DNA from: a virus
Strand: one strand, 5' to 3'
Virus record (IMG/VR): IMGVR_UViG_3300027754_000047
Coordinates: 1-64,000 of that record
Length of the DNA: 64,000 bases
Shown: piece after piece, positions 48,299 through 54,234 of the stretch
Layout: each line of letters opens with the position of its first letter
Position numbering within the stretch: the first letter of the stretch is position 1
The notes under the pieces: generated by a model
Told to the model about the DNA's origin: nothing
The model's input: only the letters and a program-made list of their open reading frames with translations
The model's database searches: none
Made by a program: the position numbers and the translations under genes

Positions 48299-48336
48299 AT
48301 GTTATATTCACACAATAGGTGGGCTATTTTAATAGC
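48299..48336 (-). promoter_or_regulatory. Phage promoter-like element upstream of the kinase gene
   Basis: Minus-strand read: TTAAAATAGCCCACCTATTG, TGTGAATATAACAT. It directly follows the tail of the 48342-48364 terminator. Weaker match to the consensus. Confidence 0.5.
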
Positions 48337-48341
48337 TAAAT

Positions 48342-48364
48342 AAGGACCCCGGTTAGGGGTCCTT
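48342..48364 (-). terminator. Hairpin terminator after the 148-aa membrane gene
   Basis: AAGGACCCC and GGGGTCCTT stem with a short loop. On the minus strand it is followed by ATTTAGCTATTAAAAT. Confidence 0.8.
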
Positions 48365-48385
48365 GGGTCTCAAAAGCCCCTGTGT

Positions 48386-48832
48386 TTAGCTACCAGACTG
48401 CACGAAGATCGTTTCTCCTGCAGCTCCCGCTGCCTTTCCTGCAACACCCGCCGTCTTGTCCACCGCCTCCTGAGGAGGAGCTTTCATTCCCTCATCGGCG
48501 GGCCGTCGGTCCCTATTGGCCTGGGACCGGGCCTTGTCGTCCTCTTCAGAATTCTTGGCCTTCTTCCTGTCCATCACTTCGTTCGCCTTGGCTTCCACCA
48601 TTGGGGTGGAAGCAACCAGCATGCCGAGCGCGGCGAAGGCCAACGTCGTGATCGTGGCCATGCCGTTGAAGCCGGCCACCACCATCGAGCGGGTTTCATC
48701 CATGGACCAAGTCCACGGAAATAACCAGCTTTCCCCGCTAGCAGGGACCAAAGCGTCTCCGCCGCCAATGGCAACGAAGAAGAGAATCGACACAACCGCG
48801 TAGGGCATAAAGCCCCAGAAGAACTTCTTCAT
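48386..48832 (-). CDS. Two-pass membrane protein with charged tail (148 aa)
   Basis: Two transmembrane helices (FMPYAVVSILFFVAIGGG and GMATITTLAFAALGMLVAST) enclose a Trp/Pro/Asp-rich periplasmic loop (SWLFPWTWSMDETRS). The C-terminal 60 residues are charged and then Ala/Gly-rich (GVAGKAAGAAGE). GC-rich codon use differs from neighbours. A structured leader (48841-48915) and its own promoter precede it. Function unknown; envelope-located. Confidence 0.7.
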   Translation of the reverse strand: MKKFFWGFMPYAVVSILFFVAIGGGDALVPASGESWLFPWTWSMDETRSMVVAGFNGMATITTLAFAALGMLVASTPMVEAKANEVMDRKKAKNSEEDDKARSQANRDRRPADEGMKAPPQEAVDKTAGVAGKAAGAAGETIFVQSGS

Positions 48833-48840
48833 TCGAAGTT

Positions 48841-48915
48841 CCTTTCCGGGGTATTACCCCTAGTAGTCGCTTACTTGTAGTCAGGATTACGCACCCAACA
48901 GCAAGTATCGCTACT
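48841..48915 (-). promoter_or_regulatory. Structured 5' leader, copy 1
   Basis: Reading on the minus strand from the promoter: GTAGCGATACTTG, a GGGTGCGTAATCC loop region, CAAGTAAGCGACTAC, then the hairpin GGGGTAATACCCC and GGAAAGGA as ribosome binding site. The same order of elements recurs at 50120-50203. Probably a cis-acting RNA control element, possibly folding to expose or mask the ribosome binding site. Confidence 0.65.
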
Positions 48916-48916
48916 T

Positions 48917-48967
48917 ATATATATATACCGCAAAAGGGGGTCTATTTTAGTCCCTCAATACTGTCAA
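48917..48967 (-). promoter_or_regulatory. Phage promoter, copy 1
   Basis: Minus-strand read: TTGACAGTATTGAGGGA, CTAAAATAGACCCCC, TTTTGCGG, TATATATATA. It lies between the terminator of the structured RNA and the leader of the 148-aa membrane gene. Confidence 0.75.
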
Positions 48968-48979
48968 CCTTTAATAGCT

Positions 48980-49478
48980 AAAAAGAACGATCCTTATGGC
49001 CCCGAAGGGTGGCAAGGATCGTTCTATAGCTGTTGCGGTGTTTCTGCAGAAACCTTGACAACAGCTAGTTATTGTTCCGGAACCTCCGGGCATGGCTTAC
49101 TAACACCTCTTCGTCCTGCCGCAACCTACTGATCTTGTAGGTCGCTTTAGTTATCCCCTCGCAAGGGGGGCGGTTTACGAGGGACAACCCAACTCTCGTT
49201 GGATTTCTAGGTAGGCTCTCGTCCCCTAGACATACCCACTCCAGTTTTATTAGAGTAGGCTGTTAATAGGTCCCTCACAGGTATGGGACCAACCTTGACT
49301 AGCCTCCGTTGCCACGGGGCGCTGCTCTTTTGCCGAGCCAGCATTAAAGTCGAACCTAAATGGAGTGTACAGCTCCAGTGCTACCGGGGGTATTTATTCC
49401 GGTAAGCTGCTAACCCACCAGTTAGGTAGGTCATACGGTAGGTACCGTAGGGCCCTATATATTGCTATATAGAGCTTA
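48980..49478 (-). ncRNA. Large highly structured noncoding RNA candidate (about 500 nt)
   Basis: It has its own promoter (49480-49525) and intrinsic terminator (48985-49024), and no credible ORF. The minus-strand sequence folds into many local helices: CTATATA-GCAA-TATATAG, TACCGG..CCGGTA, GGTCCC..GGGACC, TCTAGG..CCTAGA, CCAAC-GAGA-GTTGG, GACCTAC..GTAGGTT and GCTGTTG..CAACAGC enclosing GTTTC-TGCA-GAAAC. GNRA-type tetraloops recur. It is comparable in size and ornateness to phage GOLLD/ROOL-type RNAs, but I cannot match it to one. Confidence 0.7.
48985..49024 (-). terminator. Terminator of the large structured RNA
   Basis: GAACGATCCTT and AAGGATCGTTC pair perfectly around a GC-rich loop. On the minus strand it is followed by TTTTTAGCTATTAAAGG. 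Confidence 0.88.
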
Positions 49479-49479
49479 T

Positions 49480-49525
49480 GTATTATACCCCAAAAAGGAG
49501 GTTATTTTAGCCTTACCTTGATACC
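49480..49525 (-). promoter_or_regulatory. Phage promoter for the large structured RNA
   Basis: Minus-strand read: AGGTATCAAGGTAAGG, CTAAAATAACCTCC, TTTTTGGGG, TATAATAC. It follows the terminator at 49534-49562 directly. Confidence 0.65.
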
Positions 49526-49533
49526 TAAAAAAA

Positions 49534-49562
49534 GCCCCCCAACTCCTTGCGGAGTGGGGGGC
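49534..49562 (-). terminator. Strong terminator after the 175-aa secreted gene
   Basis: GCCCCCCAACTCC, TTGC loop, GGAGTGGGGGGC. On the minus strand it is followed by seven T. It isolates the secreted gene from the structured RNA. Confidence 0.92.
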
Positions 49563-49583
49563 ATCGTCCATGGTGGGGGGCCT

Positions 49584-50111
49584 TTAGCGGCTCCACCACC
49601 ATGCCAACTGATCAGACCATGAAGGATTGGTCAACCGCTGCACTCGCTGCTCGCTCGCAATCTGCTGTGCGATTGCAGCAGAGGTGGCCGATTTGTTTCC
49701 CATCGACGCCCTAACATGGATCGCCGCCGTCCACGCCGGGATGCGGACGTAGTCAATTCCAGCAGCCTGCGCCACCCACGCATCGTGGGTGGTTTGGACC
49801 GTCATGATTGCAGCGACGCCCAAGTCGGGCGTCACCTTCGTCGCCGCTTCTACAGCGGCGCAAGTGGAGGCTCCTGCCTCCACAATTCCTTCTGGGGTGG
49901 TGGTGCACTCCACCTTAAGATCCAGCTGCTTCTGCAGCTGCTGCTCTGCCTCACTCCAAGCTGCCTTGGTCTCCTGGATGGAGACCAGCATGGCTGCGGC
50001 CTTTGCCGCAACCTCCTCCGCCGTCGGCGCCTTAGCCGAAGGTGGAGTCGCTTGGCAAACGCCTCCGATGAAGAAGGCGATTGTACAAACGAGTGTTAGA
50101 AGAGTCTTCAT
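49584..50111 (-). CDS. Exported Ala-rich helical protein (175 aa)
   Basis: Residues 1-21 (MKTLLTLVCTIAFFIGGVCQ) form a signal peptide; GGVC gives a possible lipobox. The mature part is Ala/Glu-rich and helical with two further Cys and ends in a Trp cluster (SDQLAWWWSR). GC-rich codon use. It has the structured leader copy 2 and promoter copy 3. Putative periplasmic protein; role unknown. Confidence 0.7.
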   Translation of the reverse strand: MKTLLTLVCTIAFFIGGVCQATPPSAKAPTAEEVAAKAAAMLVSIQETKAAWSEAEQQLQKQLDLKVECTTTPEGIVEAGASTCAAVEAATKVTPDLGVAAIMTVQTTHDAWVAQAAGIDYVRIPAWTAAIHVRASMGNKSATSAAIAQQIASEQRVQRLTNPSWSDQLAWWWSR

Positions 50112-50119
50112 GAGACTCC

Positions 50120-50203
50120 TCCTTTCCGGGGTATTACCCCTTTAAGCTGTTGTTGACAGTATGAGCGGTTACGCAACCCTCATTATCAGCTACAACAGCC
50201 TTA
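50120..50203 (-). promoter_or_regulatory. Structured 5' leader, copy 2
   Basis: Minus-strand order: GCTGTTGTAGC, TGAGGGTTGCGTAACCGCTCA, ACTGTCAACAACAGC, then GGGGTAATACCCC and GGAAAGGAGGAG before the ATG. The outer stem GCTGTTG/CAACAGC closes an inner GGTT-GCGT-AACC hairpin. The architecture and the last 20 bases match leader copy 1, although the outer stems differ in sequence, which is compensatory-type evidence for structure. Confidence 0.65.
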
Positions 50204-50241
50204 GGTATATATACCTCAAAAAGGGGTCTATTTTAGCCCTA
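50204..50241 (-). promoter_or_regulatory. Phage promoter, copy 3
   Basis: Minus-strand read: GGGCTAAAATAGACCCC, TTTTTGAGG, TATATATACC. Its transcript would begin at the outer stem of the structured leader. Faces away from copy 4. Confidence 0.75.
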
Positions 50242-50368
50242 AAAAGGCCCTTTTAGGCCCTTTTAGGCCCTTTTAGGCCCTTTTAGGCCCTTTTAGGGCT
50301 ATTGACAGTTTTAGGCCCTTTTAGCCCTAAAAAGCCTCTTTTAGGCCCTTTTAGGCTCTTTTAGGCCT
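50236..50368. repeat. 10-bp phased repeat array GGCCCTTTTA
   Basis: GGCCCTTTTA recurs about five times end to end (50246-50297) and again as variants (GGCTCTTTTA, AGCCTCTTTT) to 50368. The unit length matches one DNA turn, and the array lies exactly between divergent promoters. Likely a protein-binding array (operator or iteron-like); it is not a CRISPR because there are no spacers. Confidence 0.85.
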
Positions 50369-50369
50369 G

Positions 50370-50418
50370 TTGACAGTATTAGGGGCTAAAATAGACCCCT
50401 TTTTGAGGTATATATACA
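50370..50418 (+). promoter_or_regulatory. Phage promoter, copy 4 (plus strand)
   Basis: TTGACAGTATTAGGGG, CTAAAATAGACCCC, TTTTTGAGG, TATATATACAT. The core is identical to copy 3 and faces the opposite way. It would transcribe the second structured RNA. Confidence 0.78.
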
Positions 50419-50419
50419 T

Positions 50420-50740
50420 ATGGCCGTTATAGCTATATATAAGAGCTTATCCATGTCGGAATGGCCTTTATAGCTATAACGAGCCAATATGTAGTAGTAC
50501 GTATTGGCAGTTGATCCCCCTCACCCCTTGCGGGGTGGTGCAGGTCGCTAACCCTAAGGGGGAGGCTATCCGGACAGGTACCTCCTACGGTGGGGCCTTA
50601 ACCCGACCTCCCCCCCGAAGTCTGGGGTCACGGTTGCAATGCGAAACCTCCACATGAAGGTGTGGAACACGGGAATCGCGCTTAAGCCTATTGGAAATAG
50701 GGTGAAGCAAAAACCCCCCTGAAATGGGGGCTTTTTTTTT
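50420..50740 (+). ncRNA. Second structured noncoding RNA candidate (about 320 nt)
   Basis: Bounded by promoter copy 4 and an intrinsic terminator, with no start codon in good context. Helices seen: CGTTATAGCTATA with TATAGCTATAACG (perfect), GCCAATA..TATTGGC, CACCCC-TTGC-GGGGTG, TCCACA..TGTGGA and CCTATT-GGA-AATAGG. Purine-rich junctions separate them. I do not recognise it as RNase P, tmRNA or 6S RNA. Confidence 0.65.
50713..50740 (+). terminator. Terminator of the second structured RNA
   Basis: ACCCCCCTGAAATGGGGGC stem-loop followed by nine T, then AGCTATTAAAGG leading straight into promoter copy 5. Confidence 0.9.
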
Positions 50741-50752
50741 AGCTATTAAAGG

Positions 50753-50804
50753 TTGACAGTATTAGGGGCTAAAATAAGGCTCCTTTTGAGGTATATATAT
50801 ATGT
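50753..50804 (+). promoter_or_regulatory. Phage promoter, copy 5 (plus strand)
   Basis: TTGACAGTATTAGGGG, CTAAAATAAGGCTCC, TTTTGAGG, TATATATATATG. It drives the 67-aa plus-strand gene. The leader begins GTAGAGGGTTT and has the hairpin CTAATTGATGG/CCATTAATTAG. Confidence 0.75.
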
Positions 50805-50880
50805 AGAGGGTTTAGACCTAATTGATGGGTGTTCCATTAATTAGAAACAAACCCTACTACTACTCTTGAAAGGAGTAGCC

Positions 50881-51084
50881 ATGTCAATAGTTTGGCAGCC
50901 GTCCTTACGGCATCCCAAATTCCAGGTCGTAAAAGACCTGGTCTTTGGAATCGTGGGAACAATGGACGGATGGGAAACCTCCTCCATTACTACCACGGAG
51001 CAGGCAGAGGCCCTGCTCCAGATCCCGGGGTGTCCCTTTGAGCAGGAGCTCAAGGAGATCATCAAGAAAGGAGTGAGCCCGTAA
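50881..51084 (+). CDS. Small hypothetical protein on its own transcript (67 aa)
   Basis: ATG at 50881 (MSIVWQPSLRHPKFQVVKDL) behind GAAAGGAGTAGCC. Compact acidic alpha/beta protein ending EQELKEIIKKGVSP. It is the only protein gene on the plus strand in this island, with a private promoter, structured leader and terminator that overlaps its stop. This suggests a strongly expressed regulator or inhibitor; no domain recognised. Confidence 0.72.
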   Translation: MSIVWQPSLRHPKFQVVKDLVFGIVGTMDGWETSSITTTEQAEALLQIPGCPFEQELKEIIKKGVSP

Positions 51085-51095
51085 GGGCTTTTTTT
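51076..51095 (+). terminator. Terminator overlapping the 67-aa gene stop
   Basis: AGCCC-GTAA-GGGCT followed by seven T and AGCTATTAAAG. The TAA stop codon is in the loop. Confidence 0.85.
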
Positions 51096-51112
51096 AGCTA
51101 TTAAAGTACCTA

Positions 51113-52984
51113 TTACTGTGGAGGCATTCCGGTTGCTGGCGGAGCCGGTTGCCTAAGTTGGTCTTTACCTTGGTTACCTGCTTGCTGAGTAATCTGATCC
51201 AACATACCCTTGATGACAGCATGTAGGTGAGGGTCTTGGCTCTTAATACCTTCCAAGATCTGCCTACGTTGCGGACTGCCCAATGGAGCCGTAGCCATGA
51301 TTTCGTTAACTCGGCCTTGAGCATCCCCAAAGAAGCTTTCCAAGTCCTTACCTGCTCCTGCAGCCGTAGGCCCAGCTACGCCGTTAATAGGCATTGCTGG
51401 AGCGCCCATACCGCCACCGATATTTGGCCCACCTGGCATACCGCCTGCTCCTGCTTCCTGCCCTGGGGCTCCAATGAAGGCTCCTGGAGGCGCAGCCATA
51501 ATCTGCTCGTTTTCTTCTGCTTTGCGCATGCGTTCCATGTAAGACTTTTCTTCTCGCATCTTGAACTCTTGCTCGCTTTGGCGCTTCTTGAAGGTGTCCT
51601 TCCAATCCAAGCCGAAGAGGGTAAGTACGTCTTGTTCCGATGCGACGCCTTGCATCATCATCTGCAACATCATCATGCGGCGTTCAATGTCATCTGCATG
51701 AGTAGGTCGAGTCAAGTTAACTTCACAAGGCAACCAGTTTAGAATAGCGCTAATTCTGTCAACAATCCAAGTTAAGGCTCGTTGTAAGCCGCCTAGAAAG
51801 ATAGTTTCCCCTGCTTCAAATAAACGAGCAGCAAAAGGGGCTGTTTGAACACTAAGGGTCTTACGGTACAGTTCTACTGGAACGCCTAAGCCGTTTAAGA
51901 AGTCAGCTTGGGCTGCATCTAACAGTTGTGGAGTAACAAAGTTCTTACCTTCACCGCCTAATAGTTGGTAATTAACTGGAGTAGGTAACCATTGCCAACC
52001 AGTGGGATCTTTACGAGCTCTATCAATAGAGCGCATAACCTGAGAGCCGAAGGAGCCAATGTTTACCGACTGCATAAAGTCGCCATTGGCTCCAATAGAT
52101 GCCGGAGTAACCAAGCGAATAGGCAACATATGATCTAAGGCAATAGCTTCGTTATTGCGCTTAAGTATTTGGGCTAGGTATGCATCCCTAAAGCCTGCAA
52201 TTACCGGAGGCAAACCCCATTCACCCATTTTGATGTCGCTAAGGTTGCCAATGGAGATATGGTGCAACATGCCGTCAGCAAACTGAAACAAGCTACTAGC
52301 TCGCACAGCTTGAACAATACCCCATGGAGCTTCTTGTAAGTACTTCTTATTGCCGGCCTGAATCAAGGTTCGGTCTTGACTCGGTACTTCGTAGTAATAC
52401 TCAGGAATACCTCCGTATGGCTGGTTTACGATTCTAATCTGCCGAATTGGCCAACGCTTAATAGTGATCTTATTCTCTTCTAGTGTAGGTCGATCATCTG
52501 GATTAAGCGTTTGAACCTGCTTACCGCAACTAGCGCACTTGTAACTAAACCCAGTGCTTAGACTAAACTTATATTCTACGTTAGCAATAGGCCGAGCTGC
52601 TCCACACTCAGCACAAGTTAAAAAGCGCTTAAATGGAGCTAATACCGAGATACAAGAATTACCGTAGACCTTGATATCCCGGCCAATCAAAAACAACAGA
52701 GTTTTAATCTGTTGTTTTTCTAAGAGGAACTTCTTGTACTCCGCCGCCTTATCTTCATCCTTAGTAATCACGTTAAGGTCGGTGCCGGTAAAGTAAGAAA
52801 CTACGTATTCAATAGCTTGGGCAAAAGTTCTATTGCTGTAATACATAGCCTCCGCCATCTCAAATGATTCGTTTATGTTCGTAGGCATATGCAGGGATGC
52901 ATAGTCTAAGAACGGACTAGGAATACTATCTGAGTGGCTTAAAGCTCGGCGCTTGCTAAAGTCTGGCGTTGAAAAATCTGGCAT
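51113..52984 (-). CDS. Portal protein (623 aa) with zinc-ribbon insertion
   Basis: Forms the dodecameric DNA-entry ring at a capsid vertex. The sequence has portal-like organisation: N-terminal MYYSNRTFAQAIEYVVSYFT, clip/stem region with SVQTAPFAARLFEAGETIFL and DAYLAQILKRNNEAIALDHM, and a Gly/Pro/Met-rich C-terminal tail. A four-Cys ribbon CAECGAARP..YKCASCGKQV is inserted at about residues 120-155, which is unusual. Family assignment rests on overall pattern and phage context. Confidence 0.7.
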   Translation of the reverse strand: MPDFSTPDFSKRRALSHSDSIPSPFLDYASLHMPTNINESFEMAEAMYYSNRTFAQAIEYVVSYFTGTDLNVITKDEDKAAEYKKFLLEKQQIKTLLFLIGRDIKVYGNSCISVLAPFKRFLTCAECGAARPIANVEYKFSLSTGFSYKCASCGKQVQTLNPDDRPTLEENKITIKRWPIRQIRIVNQPYGGIPEYYYEVPSQDRTLIQAGNKKYLQEAPWGIVQAVRASSLFQFADGMLHHISIGNLSDIKMGEWGLPPVIAGFRDAYLAQILKRNNEAIALDHMLPIRLVTPASIGANGDFMQSVNIGSFGSQVMRSIDRARKDPTGWQWLPTPVNYQLLGGEGKNFVTPQLLDAAQADFLNGLGVPVELYRKTLSVQTAPFAARLFEAGETIFLGGLQRALTWIVDRISAILNWLPCEVNLTRPTHADDIERRMMMLQMMMQGVASEQDVLTLFGLDWKDTFKKRQSEQEFKMREEKSYMERMRKAEENEQIMAAPPGAFIGAPGQEAGAGGMPGGPNIGGGMGAPAMPINGVAGPTAAGAGKDLESFFGDAQGRVNEIMATAPLGSPQRRQILEGIKSQDPHLHAVIKGMLDQITQQAGNQGKDQLRQPAPPATGMPPQ

Positions 52985-53328
52985 TAGTTGTTTCCATCTT
53001 CCGGCAGATCAATTACTTTACCTATTAAACTTCTAGCAAATTCATTACCGCCTAAAACTGCCCAATCGTAGGCAGTTAGTTCGTCGTCATCTACAGCTTC
53101 AGGATCTAAAGTTGGGTTAGCAATAACGTGAAAAGCAATCAAGTAGCTTACAATGTTAGGCTTGCTGTAATAAGCCGCCATCATAAGTATATTTCGATTT
53201 CCCTTATCTTTTAGCTCTAACAGCCTAGGAAACCTATCTAATAGCCTGTTCAAGAGTACCAGGTCTTCTCCTAGTAAGGCTCCAATAAACAAAGGTACCG
53301 CTTCTTTAATGTTACTTACTATCTTCAT
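52984..53328 (-). CDS. Ankyrin-repeat-like protein (114 aa)
   Basis: ATG at 53326-53328 behind AAGGAGCAAGTTA. Two ankyrin-type units: KDKGNRNILMMAAYYSKPNI followed by VSYLIAF, and DDDELTAYDWAVLGGNEFAR. Such repeats mediate protein contacts. It directly precedes the portal gene (TAATG overlap), so it may be an assembly partner or a host-targeting factor. Confidence 0.65.
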   Translation of the reverse strand: MKIVSNIKEAVPLFIGALLGEDLVLLNRLLDRFPRLLELKDKGNRNILMMAAYYSKPNIVSYLIAFHVIANPTLDPEAVDDDELTAYDWAVLGGNEFARSLIGKVIDLPEDGNN

Positions 53329-53488
53329 TAACTTGCTCCTTAGATGGCGCCTTGCATTTACATCGACACTTAATACCACAAGTAGGTAGTTCTGGGATTA
53401 GTTCGTCTGAAGCAACCTTAATAGCCTTGTCGGCAAGAAACTCAGCTTCTACTATTCCTCGTTTAATAAACTCTGATTGGTTTTCCAT
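53312..53488 (-). CDS. Small Cys-rich protein (58 aa)
   Basis: ATG at 53486-53488 (MENQSEFIKRGIVEAEFLAD), TAA at 53312-53314, overlapping the start of the ankyrin-like gene. PTCGIKCRCKCKAPSKEQ contains four closely spaced Cys among basic residues, a likely metal site. The last codons supply AAGGAGCAAGTT for the next gene. Confidence 0.6.
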   Translation of the reverse strand: MENQSEFIKRGIVEAEFLADKAIKVASDELIPELPTCGIKCRCKCKAPSKEQVNEDSK

Positions 53489-53568
53489 AGCATTTTCCAG
53501 AAAGGTATTTGAAGTTTTACTTAAATCTGTTTTAATTTAAATTAGTATTTTTTATGAATAAATATTGT

Positions 53569-54234
53569 TTATTCCAACACCCTAAATATAAACGTTCGTT
53601 TGCGTTGTTGCGAATCGTAGATATCTATGTTCAAAACCTGACATACGTAGTCTTGCCCTTCATAAGTGCATACAAACTCAGGGGCATGTATTTTACCATC
53701 TTGGCCCAGTTGTGCTACTGGCGGAGTCCAGGCAGGAGCTTGAGTTCTGTCTAATATGGGGAGTTCTAAAAGCAGCCAAGCTGGAGTTTCTTTAACCTGG
53801 TTAGCAGGCTGGTATACTATGTTTGTGCATTCTAAGGCTAACCGGGCCCCATACCATTCAATTTCAATAATCTTTTTAGGTAAGGCTGTAACGGTACTTT
53901 GATAGTTAAAAGAAAGGCCCCGGGAGTCGTTAGACTCCTCGGGGCCCTTAATAAGGGCATTACTGCTGGATCCAACAAGGGGGGTGGAAGCAACAGTAAT
54001 AACGCCTCCATTTACTAGGGTCGGAGATTGCCCTAAGCTTATACTAAAGTTTCTTTTATCGGCACTAGGAGGTACGGGAATGCTTGCCACCTCCGCCCAG
54101 CCTTTTGAGTTATCTGTGAGCTGCACAATATTAGCTGCAACTGCAGCCGGCCCTTTACCCACCTTTAGGCCTAACGGCCTAGTGGTGGAAGCGGGGTTAC
54201 GTTTAGACGGTAGCGGTTTGTTTGAGGGAGTCAA
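53569..54234 (-). CDS. Hypothetical virion-like protein (221 aa)
   Basis: N-terminal basic Pro/Ser/Thr-rich extension, then beta-rich sequence (SFNYQSTVTALPKKIIEIEW, WLLLELPILD, FVCTYEGQDYVCQVLNIDIY). No family recognised. It overlaps the end of the 485-aa gene upstream and lies near the portal, which suggests a structural role. Confidence 0.58.
   Translation of the reverse strand: MTPSNKPLPSKRNPASTTRPLGLKVGKGPAAVAANIVQLTDNSKGWAEVASIPVPPSADKRNFSISLGQSPTLVNGGVITVASTPLVGSSSNALIKGPEESNDSRGLSFNYQSTVTALPKKIIEIEWYGARLALECTNIVYQPANQVKETPAWLLLELPILDRTQAPAWTPPVAQLGQDGKIHAPEFVCTYEGQDYVCQVLNIDIYDSQQRKRTFIFRVLE

Noticed and set aside
48840-49580. A hidden protein gene in the 740-bp gap
   Set aside because: Frames are broken by stops, no ribosome binding site with start is present, and the sequence is dominated by inverted repeats.
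50236-50368. Short tandem repeats as a CRISPR array
   Set aside because: Units are contiguous 10-bp repeats without spacers.
50370-50418. Plain sigma-70 promoter with TTGACA at -35
   Set aside because: The TATATATA block is about 40 bp away, far from the 16-18 bp spacing; TTGACAGTAT may be a regulator site or part of a larger phage element.
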